From Planctomycetota bacterium (GTDB lineage Bacteria > Planctomycetota > MHYJ01 > JACPRB01): DNA of 21,309 nucleotides. The position numbers and the translations under genes were made by a program. Below, piece after piece: positions 8,601 through 15,497 of the stretch. The stretch is taken from NCBI GenBank assembly GCA_023261405.1, contig JAHFOZ010000015.1:1-21309 (forward strand). The letters are read 5' to 3'. Under the pieces are notes generated by a model. The model had not been told where the DNA came from, did no database searches, and worked only from the letters and a program-made list of their open reading frames with translations. Within the stretch, counting starts at the first letter, position 1. Each line of letters begins with the position of its first letter.

Positions 8601-11600
8601 CTGCTCGACTGGAAGGGGCTCGTCTACACGCTGCTGACGGCGCTCGACCGGGGCCCGGACGTTCAGGCGCGCTTGAAGGAGTGGTACGGCGCGGGCGACC
8701 GGGCTGCCGCGCTGCGCTGGGGCCGCGACTATGCGAGGGTCCTGGCCGAGCGCAACCGGATCGACGAGGCCGTGGCGGTCATGGAGGCGGTGGACAAGCA
8801 CGACGGCCTCGATCACGATGACTACCGCTCGCTGGCCGACTGGTACCTGGTCCAGGGCAAGAAGGAGGCGCGGCGCGAGGCGCAGATCAAGTCCTGGGCG
8901 GCGATGGACGAGGCCGAGCTCGGCCAGGCGCTGTACGCGGAATACAGCAAGGTCTCGCGCTCGGGCGACCAGGTCCCGGCCGAGCTGGACGAGGAGACGA
9001 CGCTGAAGTTCGTCGCGCTCTTCCGCAAGGCGCAGAGCCCCGCGAACTACCTGTGGACCTTGCAGCACATCTACGGCGTCACGCGCGATTTCCGGCTCCT
9101 GGAATGCCTGCCGGAGGGCGCGATGGGCCAGTCGGCGTCGCGCATCTACCCGTTCCTCGGGCAGTTGAGCCAGATCACGAACCTGCTCCAGGAGGAGGCG
9201 ACGCTCGACCGGCTGTCGGCGCACTTGCGTCCGCTGCATGGCCGCTCGAAGTCCGACGTGGACAAGCGCGGCCTGCGGCTGCTGGAGTTCGTCGTGGAGT
9301 ACCGGGCGGCGACCCAGGCACACGGGGCGGGGCCGCACGCGGAGAAGGCCCTGGCGGCGCTGAAGGAGGCGTGGCGCGGGGCCTGGGCCGAGGGCGAGCC
9401 GGAGCTGATGGCGGGCTTCCTGGCGGGGCAGGGAGAGCTGATCTCCGCGCTGGCCGAGGAGCAGATCCGCCAGCTCCGGGAGCTCTTCAACGGCGCGCCG
9501 AAGCAGACCTGGGGCCGCCTGACGATCGGCGCTCACTACGCGTCGGGCCTCTGGTCCAACGGGCGCAAGGCCCCGGCCGCCGACACGTTGACGGCCGTGC
9601 TGGAGGAGTTCCGCCAGTCGAACGATGGGCTCCTGCCGGCGTCGGCGAACGGCCATGTGCAGACGCTCGGCTCCTATCGCGAAGGCATGAACGAATTCAG
9701 GGCGGCCGAGAAGCTGTGGCTCTCGGAGCTGGCGCAGGGCCACCCCCAGGGGCAGATCCACTACCTGACGCAGATGCTCTACCAGCATTACCACCGGGCC
9801 CTCTCGTCCCGGTCGGAGGTGTCGCTGGGGAAGGGCGAGGCGCTTTACCGCGCGCTCTACGCGAAGCTGCTGGCGGAACTGCAGCGCCCGAGGGACGAGG
9901 GGCAGATGAACCAGTTCGTCCAGACGCTGGTGAACATCTGGTACTCCGCGCATCACGACCTGAAGTACGAGTCGGTGAAGGGGGACGTTCGCGTCTTCGC
10001 CTTCGACGAGCTGCCGAAGATCCTGGCGCTCTACCAGTACCGGTCGGGCCAGAACGCCGTGGGGCAGGTGGCGCAGCGCGTGGCCGAGACCCTGGGCCAC
10101 CGAACGGCCTTGGAGTTCCTGGTGACGCGGGCGGAGAACGAGCCGGCCTGGCTGCGGTTTCAGGACGGCGACTTCTGGCCCCAGCTCGGCGGGTACGCGG
10201 CGCAGTACCGCCAGGCGGCCGGACCCCTGGGGGCGGCGCTGGAGGAGCGCCTACTGGCGATCGTGCTGCGGGAGCTCAGGGAAGACATGCGGGGCCGCAC
10301 GGCGCGCAATCAGAACATGTACCACGACGACCATGCGTACTTCTGGCAGGAGAAGCGGGGCGACTTCACGAGGGCCGCGTTGGAGGTCCTGGAGGGCCGC
10401 CGGACCTCCGAGGGCGGCGTCACGTACATCGCGCGCTATCTTTATGACGGCCTCTCGCAGCACGGCGAAGGGATCGACGCGCTGGCGACGGCGCACCGGG
10501 CGGGGATCCTGGGCTTCGACAGTCAGCACCTGCTCTGCCAGTTCCTGCAGCGCAGCGCCCGCTGGGCCGAGTCAATCCCGCTGCTGGTCAAGCTGGTGGA
10601 GGCGCGGCCGGGGACCGTGGACTACCGCGTGATGCTGATGCGCGGCCACAACGGGACGGGGGACCGGGCAGCGCTGGCGGCGGCGCACGCGGCGGCCGTC
10701 AGGCACTTCACCGACGCCAGGCAGTGGCACGAGGGCGTGATCGCCCCGATCGGGACGGTGTGCGTGGAGACGCGCCTCTTCACCGAGGGGGCCGCGCACC
10801 TGGAGGAGGCGATCGCGCTGCACGTGAAGGCGTCGGCGACGCGCGGCCTGGGCGACGGCACGACATCGCACTACTACACCTTGCTTTCGTCGGCCTACAG
10901 CGGCCTGGGGAAGACCGATCAGGCCGTGGACGCGTCGGCCGGGGCGATCGTGAGCTGGGGGCGCAACCAGCAGCAGCGGCAGGTGGCGCTGAACCAGCTG
11001 GAGCAGGTGCTGGCGGCGGCGGCCGACCTGGACGCCTACGTTGCGCGGCTGGACAAACTGGTGAACGAGAGCGGGCTGGAGAACCCGATCGTGCGCAAGG
11101 CCCTCGGCGAGACCTACCTGGGCAAGGGCGCCTTCGGGCCCGCGACGCTGCAGTTCCGGCGGGCGGCGGAGGGACAGCCCAACGACGTGGAGACGCACAA
11201 GCTGCTGGTGGACGCGCTCGACAAGGCGGGCAAGCCCGAAGAGGCGCTGGCGCAGCTCCTGAGGTCGGCGGAGATCTCGGGCCACGACCTGACGATATAC
11301 CAGCAGCTCGGCAAGCGCTTCGAGCAGATGGGCGACGAAGGCGAGGCGGCGCGAGCCTACACGACGATGGTGGAGATGTCGCCCCACGAGTCGGAGGGGC
11401 ACGAGGCCTACGCGAAGGTGCTGGAGGCCAAGGCGCGCTGGAGCGAGTCGATCGGGCCGTGGCGCAATGTGATCCGGGTGCGGACGAAGGAGCCGGGCGG
11501 CTGGCTCGGGCTGGCCAACGCGCAGATCAACGCGAAGGAGTTCGCGGGGGCCCGCGAATCAGTCGAGACGCTTCGCAAGACCGACTGGCCGGCGCGCTTC

Positions 11601-11651
11601 AACGACGTGCGCGCGCAGGCGGAGGCGCTGGCGGTCCGGATTCCCAGGTGA
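2664..11651 (+). CDS. Giant membrane protein: anti-sigma-like/FecR, VIT, VWA and TPR-solenoid domains
   Basis: 2995 aa from ATG 2664, overlapping the sigma stop codon; ATG 2667 is an alternative, with AAGGAG at 2653-2658. Order seen: residues 1-65 charged helical, like non-zinc anti-sigma domains ('DDLIERWFDGSLDEAGVREL'); 71-90 a single membrane segment; about 105-350 FecR-like strands ('EPGDWVRTGARG', 'LVNGEIEV'); about 390-510 a VIT domain ('FVNTTNSILEGVFYFPLP'); about 625-800 a VWA domain with metal site DTSGS 633-637, Thr703 and Asp727; 908-924 'SEDYQIITPYTSFLVLE', a conserved post-VWA motif; about 1040-1130 a charged Ser/Glu/Lys linker; about 1130-1390 a possible LolA-like module; about 1390-2995 helical repeats, clearest as TPRs at the C-terminus. 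Predicted topology is N-terminus in the cytoplasm and the rest outside. It probably tethers or inhibits the sigma factor and senses envelope events; this is inferred. The 3' end overlaps hyuB by 53 bp on the opposite strand. Confidence 0.88.
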   Translation: MMERSDDLIERWFDGSLDEAGVRELETLMKANPEVRRRMVREARERVDLATALGRELPLVRAPRPAVRSFGMLGWAAAAAAVLLGAVWIYRPLPSGVQDRPVVRATGDLTLATTGTELKLRSGSARALAPTLYKVSGGEPGRDSLEVLTLVAGHVSLDLKDTLGVDIPAGRLLNEGTRYEVQLNRAMDAAQLQQRVASGKFKPWITARVLEGAVRFVPRGQDAAPRRLTPELGTVALSDDPAIGRVRDREGIAQVKPVAADRWSVAGENLLLEPGDWVRTGARGANALSASLGRAGLILGPGALVELVDATTLRLVNGEIEVSCLKDENIEILGPGDSRLKASGTRAYRVHQDKLSALDKSPAWLDGYKGNASTEAMGSLLASIDGRDVALEIGYHKIVVDIRDQIARTEIEESFVNTTNSILEGVFYFPLPQDASISGFGMWIGDEYVHADVVEKQRAREIYETILRERRDPGLLEWTGGNIFKARVFPIGAEKRIKISYTQVLPKVGDTYRYLYALQSEMLRLHPLKKLQIEVKVSSSEPLSAVACPSHPCRIRTSGAAASVEFDAQEYAPRSDFELRVTTRAEAGALTVVPHRRADDGYFLVGFNVPAAGEGRRETLPDGKPLSLIVVADTSGSVAGAARKTQLAFIDALLTSLSKADRFMVLTSDTEPRWFATDMAPARDEEIAKALRFVAARRPLGWTDLDKTFDAVLGKAADGMHVVYVGDGTVTTGDADPVAFAQRLKAKFRGKGSFHAVAPGAAFEPGVMKAIAGLGGGSWREIGGGTDPAKAAYQLLKEMAAPGFKDVSVEFKGAAVAAVYPETIPNVPAGTQQFIVGRFNPTGGEVRGKVVVRGTLDGRPVSYSGELVLAGADEGNSFIPRLWARHHLDHLLEQGSAAGIKERIIALSEDYQIITPYTSFLVLESDADRERFGVKKRFRMRDGEEFFAQGRQDANLELARQQMLRARSWRVRLQRDALSTIAKMGRDLMEALAPEMLVDSLSRGQFGGRLRPLGGVFGFTASESNLWASYRDGEELRFAPSREKMPAQGEESDRNESGDLEQSEKQLSLDEPASAPAPSESRESGKEDAFEGLKADKDEKSRGNGRRMNLRGRARDALSREKRSPMRLVQAGTEYGWGGDFREAPPRDFLGGVFPDLTPVQPGVFDAKWPKEVMDFIKALDHRAAATRGVRVVVSGREGYSTETIVGPKAWAVVPSPIPGQGFRIDWSVGNERGAIDATWLTASLRPRQEGDENAWPRPLDWYFEETFRQYVGYTVELAAGADGTTVLTLRHPQAPKNATVVVADPRRGVVLEVRSTVDGKIQATTLFEDFVEVSGALWPRKRTFRTADGVAGDPLVIDVRASADPGADIAARLTLRAQALVLGPEPASIDAARQAVTDGKATLEDHWMVLRHWAGRQDWDKAEPAVKAVEAAAAGRTALVPIRAAILLERRRLEELRKFVLETAGALRERPADYAAAHQLLGYAGSFNQGNERLEVVRLLKPVFERRTGIIEAALEYENQVLNGLNAMGRPEAVFSQQKSMAERFPKVVWVQIACAQAMARRSRVDEALAFLKSREAGGWKDEEIGQLRRAAGDILLAAYRLEPFLAHMDAWRTEKPITLNAYDFNKVLSAYILLDRVAGADALMAEWLAGEHADRLMAAVQHQCGQGYLMYRSRLDPEGAVKMAATARRLLDRKEFVPHVATIVADGRFDQTDAGRAFLLELYADLKARAPVMETERLLRHFNWVRGRLNTDEGEAGWQAILDQVYLRWQGGEGDDKASLQDIVATHGRTELKLKLFRALGATGQPQLFELLLGQPWTADSEKEFVGLLPKLKTAHLFHRFMDWLPAARAKVGMAALPDVNAMPRRKLAEANAAALREARGAAVDLLATLEGRDDLKELRNWIAAERLYLQGRLKRDLAKVGAAALEQLKAIKGKDLEARILAGRMAWTAQFAAVQEAIDPALVLAALAAGEAASPELLDWKGLVYTLLTALDRGPDVQARLKEWYGAGDRAAALRWGRDYARVLAERNRIDEAVAVMEAVDKHDGLDHDDYRSLADWYLVQGKKEARREAQIKSWAAMDEAELGQALYAEYSKVSRSGDQVPAELDEETTLKFVALFRKAQSPANYLWTLQHIYGVTRDFRLLECLPEGAMGQSASRIYPFLGQLSQITNLLQEEATLDRLSAHLRPLHGRSKSDVDKRGLRLLEFVVEYRAATQAHGAGPHAEKALAALKEAWRGAWAEGEPELMAGFLAGQGELISALAEEQIRQLRELFNGAPKQTWGRLTIGAHYASGLWSNGRKAPAADTLTAVLEEFRQSNDGLLPASANGHVQTLGSYREGMNEFRAAEKLWLSELAQGHPQGQIHYLTQMLYQHYHRALSSRSEVSLGKGEALYRALYAKLLAELQRPRDEGQMNQFVQTLVNIWYSAHHDLKYESVKGDVRVFAFDELPKILALYQYRSGQNAVGQVAQRVAETLGHRTALEFLVTRAENEPAWLRFQDGDFWPQLGGYAAQYRQAAGPLGAALEERLLAIVLRELREDMRGRTARNQNMYHDDHAYFWQEKRGDFTRAALEVLEGRRTSEGGVTYIARYLYDGLSQHGEGIDALATAHRAGILGFDSQHLLCQFLQRSARWAESIPLLVKLVEARPGTVDYRVMLMRGHNGTGDRAALAAAHAAAVRHFTDARQWHEGVIAPIGTVCVETRLFTEGAAHLEEAIALHVKASATRGLGDGTTSHYYTLLSSAYSGLGKTDQAVDASAGAIVSWGRNQQQRQVALNQLEQVLAAAADLDAYVARLDKLVNESGLENPIVRKALGETYLGKGAFGPATLQFRRAAEGQPNDVETHKLLVDALDKAGKPEEALAQLLRSAEISGHDLTIYQQLGKRFEQMGDEGEAARAYTTMVEMSPHESEGHEAYAKVLEAKARWSESIGPWRNVIRVRTKEPGGWLGLANAQINAKEFAGARESVETLRKTDWPARFNDVRAQAEALAVRIPR

Positions 11652-13470
11652 TGAGAGGCGCGGTGCCGTAGCCCCCGCCGCCGGGAGTCTGGACCGTGAG
11701 CACATCCCCCGCCTCGACCCCGACCTCCACCTTGCCGGGGAGCCCTTCCTCCGTTGAGGATCCCCGGCGCCGCAGCGTGTTGAGGCCGAGCGCGCCGGGG
11801 GCGCCGCCCTCGAGCCCGAACGGCGGATAGGGGCCGCGCCGCTCGGTGAGCAGGGACACCCGGAGCGGCCGGAGGAACTCGATGCGGCGGACCGCCCCGT
11901 CGCCTCCCGTGCGCCGGCCCGCGCCGCCGGAGCCGCGCCGGATCGCGAACTCGAGGAGCCGGACCGGATAGCGGGCCTCGAGGACCTCCGGGTCGGTCAG
12001 GCGCGTGTTCGTCATGTGCGTGTGCACCGCGTGGGCGCCGTCGGCGGTCGCCGTGGCGCCGCTCCCCCCGCAGAGGGTCTCGTAGTAGCCGAATGTCGCG
12101 TCGCCGAAGGTCAGGTTGTTCATCGTCCCCTGGCTGGCCGCCGCGACCCCGAGGGCGCCGAGGATCGCATCGACGATCCGCTGCGAGGTCTCGACGTTCC
12201 CGCCCACTACCGCGGCGCACTTCGCCGGGTCGGCGTCGGCCCGCGGGTTGAGCAGGCAGTCCTCCGGCAGCCGGATCGTGAGGGGGGAGAGGATCCCGGC
12301 GTTGAGCGGGATGTCCTCGTCGATCAGGCATCGAAAGCAGTAGAGGACCGCGCTGGCCACGATGGGAGGGGTCGCGTTCAGGTTGCCGGCCAGGACGGGA
12401 CCCGTCCCGGCGAAATCGATCTCCGCGCGGCCCCCGTCCGCCGAGTGCCGGACCGTGATGGCTACGGCGAGGGGCGACCCGTCGTCAAGATGGTCCACAA
12501 AGTGGTGCCGCCCCTCGGGGACCTTGAGCAGGGCCGCCCTCATCTTGTTTTCGGCCGCGCGCTGGATGTGGGTCATGTAGGCGTGGACCGCCTCGAGCCC
12601 GAAGCGCTCCACCAGGCCCGTGAGCTGCTCCACACCGATCCGGTTGGCCGCGAGCTGGGCGTTGATGTCCGCGATGTTCTCCCGGACCGCGCGCGAGGGA
12701 TACGGGCCCCGCGACAGGACCTCCCGCAGGCCCTTCTCATCCATCCGCCCATCGCGGACCAATCTGAAGCTGCGGATCACGACGCCCTCTTCCGCGAGGG
12801 TGCGCGAGGTGGGCGGCATCGATCCGGGCGTGATCCCCCCGATTTCCGCATGATGCGCCCGGCTGGCCACGAAGAAGAGGATGCGCGAGCCTGTCCCATC
12901 GAAGACCGGCGTGGCGACCGTGACGTCCGGCAGGTGGCTCCCGCCGCGGTAGGGGTCGTTCGTGACGATGACGTCTCCGGCACGGAGATCGGGATCGTCC
13001 GCCATGATGCGCCGGACGCATTCGCTCATCGCCCCCAGATGCACGGGGATGTGGGGCGCGTTGACCACGAGGTTTCCGGCGGGATCGAAGAGGGCGCAGC
13101 TGAAGTCGAGCCGATCTTTCACGTTCGTGGACAGGGCCGTCTTCTGCATCGCGGCCCCCATCTGGTCGGCGATGGACACGAAGCGGTTGTTGAAGAGCTC
13201 CAGCTGAATCGCGTCGACGGCTTCGCCGAACGCCTCCGCCCCCGGAGGCCCGGCCTGGTCGCTCAGGATGAGGTCGTCGCGCCCCGTCAGTTCCGCCTCC
13301 CAGCCGGGCTCCACGACGACGGTGCTGGTCGCCTCCGCGATGATCGCGGGGCCGGCGATGCGGTCGCCGGGCCGGAGGTCCTCGCGCCCGAACACGCCCG
13401 TCTCCTGCCAGCGTCCCTGGAACCAGGCCAGGGTCGTCTCTTCCGGCCGGCGCCGGCGCACTCCGGTCAC
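11599..13470 (-). CDS. hyuB: Hydantoinase B / 5-oxoprolinase subunit, carrying the C-terminal tail of HyuA
   Basis: This open frame encodes 623 aa from a GTG at 13470. The first 70 or so residues ('LAWFQGRWQETGVFGREDL', 'GDRIAGPAIIAEATSTVVVE') belong to the C-terminal end of HyuA. HyuB proper then begins near 'AIQLELFNNRFVSIADQMG' and shows the family hallmarks 'TALSTNVKDRLDFSCALFD', 'IPVHLGAMSECV', 'GDVIVTNDPYRGGSHLPDVT' and the near-terminal 'TPGGGGYG'. HyuB acts with HyuA in ATP-dependent hydrolysis of cyclic amides such as 5-oxoproline or hydantoins; the substrate here is not determinable. No ribosome-binding site precedes GTG 13470, so the frame is more likely reached from HyuA by a frameshift (670 plus 623 codons matches a single-chain 5-oxoprolinase of about 1290 aa). 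The last 20 or so residues run past the conserved end and overlap the giant gene by 53 bp. Confidence 0.85.
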   Translation of the reverse strand: MTGVRRRRPEETTLAWFQGRWQETGVFGREDLRPGDRIAGPAIIAEATSTVVVEPGWEAELTGRDDLILSDQAGPPGAEAFGEAVDAIQLELFNNRFVSIADQMGAAMQKTALSTNVKDRLDFSCALFDPAGNLVVNAPHIPVHLGAMSECVRRIMADDPDLRAGDVIVTNDPYRGGSHLPDVTVATPVFDGTGSRILFFVASRAHHAEIGGITPGSMPPTSRTLAEEGVVIRSFRLVRDGRMDEKGLREVLSRGPYPSRAVRENIADINAQLAANRIGVEQLTGLVERFGLEAVHAYMTHIQRAAENKMRAALLKVPEGRHHFVDHLDDGSPLAVAITVRHSADGGRAEIDFAGTGPVLAGNLNATPPIVASAVLYCFRCLIDEDIPLNAGILSPLTIRLPEDCLLNPRADADPAKCAAVVGGNVETSQRIVDAILGALGVAAASQGTMNNLTFGDATFGYYETLCGGSGATATADGAHAVHTHMTNTRLTDPEVLEARYPVRLLEFAIRRGSGGAGRRTGGDGAVRRIEFLRPLRVSLLTERRGPYPPFGLEGGAPGALGLNTLRRRGSSTEEGLPGKVEVGVEAGDVLTVQTPGGGGYGTAPLITWESGPPAPPPARARR

Positions 13471-15481
13471 GGGCGACCGGCCGCCCGGGCTTCGCGGTCT
13501 CCCCGGTGACCTCCACGCGGGCGGCGAAGATCTCGATCGGCCGTCCCGGGTGGGTGAACCCGAACTGAAGGCGGTGCAACCGCTCGAACTCGGCGGCGTA
13601 GTCGCCGTCGGCAGGCCGCTTCACTCCGATCTGCGCCTCCTGTCCCTGGTAGCGCATCTCGAGCAGCCGCTGCGGGGGACGGATCCGGTCGTCGGGAAGC
13701 CCCTCGTTCCGGACCTGTTCGGTGAGCTCGGCCTCCATTCCGGCGAAGAGCGGCTCCAGGGCCGCGAGTTCCGCCCTGCTGCAGGGCCTGCAGACGTCCC
13801 GGGCGGCGAACTTCCTTACGTCCGCCATCCCGATGCCGAAGGCGCTGAGGACGCCCGCGTACGGATGCTGGAGGATGCGGCGGACCCCCAGCTCCCGGGC
13901 GATGGCGCAGGCATGCTGGGCGCCGGCGCCGCCGAAGCTGACCAGGACGTAATCACGCACGTCGTAGCCCTGCGCGACCGAGACCTTCTTGATCGGCGCG
14001 GCCATGTTGGCATTGGCGATGGCGACGAAACCGGCCGCGAGCTCCTCGGGATGATAGCGCCGGCCCGTCGCCGCCGCGATCTGGTCGACCCGCTCCTGGA
14101 GACGCGACTCCACCGCCCCGCGGTCCAGCGGGAACGCGAACCGGGCGGGCAGAATCCGGCCGAGGTACAGGTTCACATCCGTCAGGCAAAGCGGTCCGCC
14201 GCGGCCGTAGCAGGCGGGCCCCGGATCGGCGCCTGCGCTCTCGGGCCCCACGACCGGCTTCTGCCCGTCGAACGAGCAGATCGAGCCGCCGCCGGCCGCG
14301 ACGGTCTCGACGGCCATCATGGGCGCGACGATCCGCACGCCCGTGCCCGATCTCGAGTCGTGCAGCTCCATCTCGAAGCGGAACTCGTAGTCGCCGTCGA
14401 AGCGGCTCACGTCCGTGCTCGTGCCGCCCATGTCGAAGCCGATCGACTTCCCGAAGCCGGCCTCCCGGGCGATGCAGGCCTGCCCCACGACCCCGCCTGC
14501 CGGTCCCGAAAGGATGCTCTCCGCGCCGGTGAAGCGGGCCGCGTCCACCAGCCCGCCCGCGCTGGTCATGAGCTGGATCAAGGCCTCGGGCATCCGCGTC
14601 CGCATGCCGCGGACATACCCGCGGATGACCGGCGTGAGGTAGGCGTCCACGACCGTCGTGTCGGCGCGCGACACGAGCTTCTGAAGGCGCGTGACCTGGC
14701 ATGAAACGTACTCGAACCCGAGCTCCCTCCCGATGCGTTCGACGATCCGCTCGTGCGCGTCGTTCCGGTAGGCGTTCATGAGGCAGACGGCCAGCGACAC
14801 GACGCCCTGCGCGCGAACGGCTGACAGTCTGGTTCGTGCCTCGTTTTCGTCGAGCGACCGGATCACCCGGCCGTCGCTGTCGAGGCGCTCGTCCAGCTCG
14901 ACCACCTCTTCGTAGAGCTCCCTTTGCTTGCGGATGTCGAGCTGGAAGAGCTTCGGGCGGTTCTGGTAGGCGATGCGCAGGACGTCGCCGAAGCCCCTCG
15001 TGGTCACGAAGGCGGTGCGGGCCCCGCGGCGCTCAAGGAGGGCATTGGTGCCCAGGGTGGTGCCGAGCCGGACCCGGACCGCGCCGATCGGGTCCGCGAG
15101 ACGCCGGCCCAGCAGCCAGCGGATGCCCGCGACGGGAGCCTCCTCGTCGCTGTGAAGTTCATAGGCCATGCCGCGCCGGATCTCGGCCTGGAGGGGGCGA
15201 TCGAGAAGGAGCCGTCCCCCGGCGGCCTGGAAGGATTTCACGCGGACCGTCTCCCCGCCGCAGCGCATCTGGAAGCCCTCGAAGAACCCGTCCGGATCCC
15301 CGGAGCGCTGGGAATCGACGAGGAGGCCGCTCCCGGACCCCGCGGCGGCCTTGCCCTTGTAGGTGCTCGTGCTCAGGAGTTTGTGGGTGAGGATCCGGCC
15401 ATCGGGCCGGCGTCCCAGGCAATCCGTGAAGGTCCCGCCGACGTCGATCCAGAATTCCCAGGGTCGCGCTTCGTGTTTCAT
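13471..15481 (-). CDS. hyuA: Hydantoinase A / 5-oxoprolinase subunit, C-terminus displaced by frameshift
   Basis: The start is ATG 15481 (MKHEARPWEFWIDVGGTFTD), 16 bp after the stop of the upstream propeller lipoprotein gene. The ATP-binding signature VGGTFTD is at residues 13-19. Further hallmarks are 'LGTTLGTNALLERRGARTAF', 'SGPAGGVVGQACIAREAGFG', 'GFDMGGTSTDVSRFDGDYEF' and 'VSFGGAGAQHACAIARELG', all of the HyuA ATPase fold. Homology in this frame ends near 'RVEVTGETAKPG' (about 13500). The frame stays open to a stop at 12737, but that tail (Arg/Ala/Pro/Gly-rich) is an out-of-frame reading of hyuB, giving a 914-aa product if translated literally. The true C-terminal HyuA segment continues in the +1 frame, so the gene is either a fused hyuAB broken by one extra base, an assembly error, or a recoded gene. 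Boundary coordinates here mark the homology, not a stop codon. Confidence 0.82.
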
Positions 15482-15497
15482 AGCGTCGCCCGCCCTG

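Noticed and set aside
5832..10100. Minus-strand open frame of 1422 codons antisense to the giant gene
   Set aside because: Its translation is Arg/Leu/Gln/Val-rich without recognisable domains, and it mirrors the biased codon third positions of the plus-strand gene. High-GC genes routinely give such long shadow frames.
12737..13450. Continuation of the HyuA frame beyond the junction
   Set aside because: Residues become Arg/Ala/Gly/Pro-rich without family motifs, while the +1 frame carries the real HyuA tail and HyuB.
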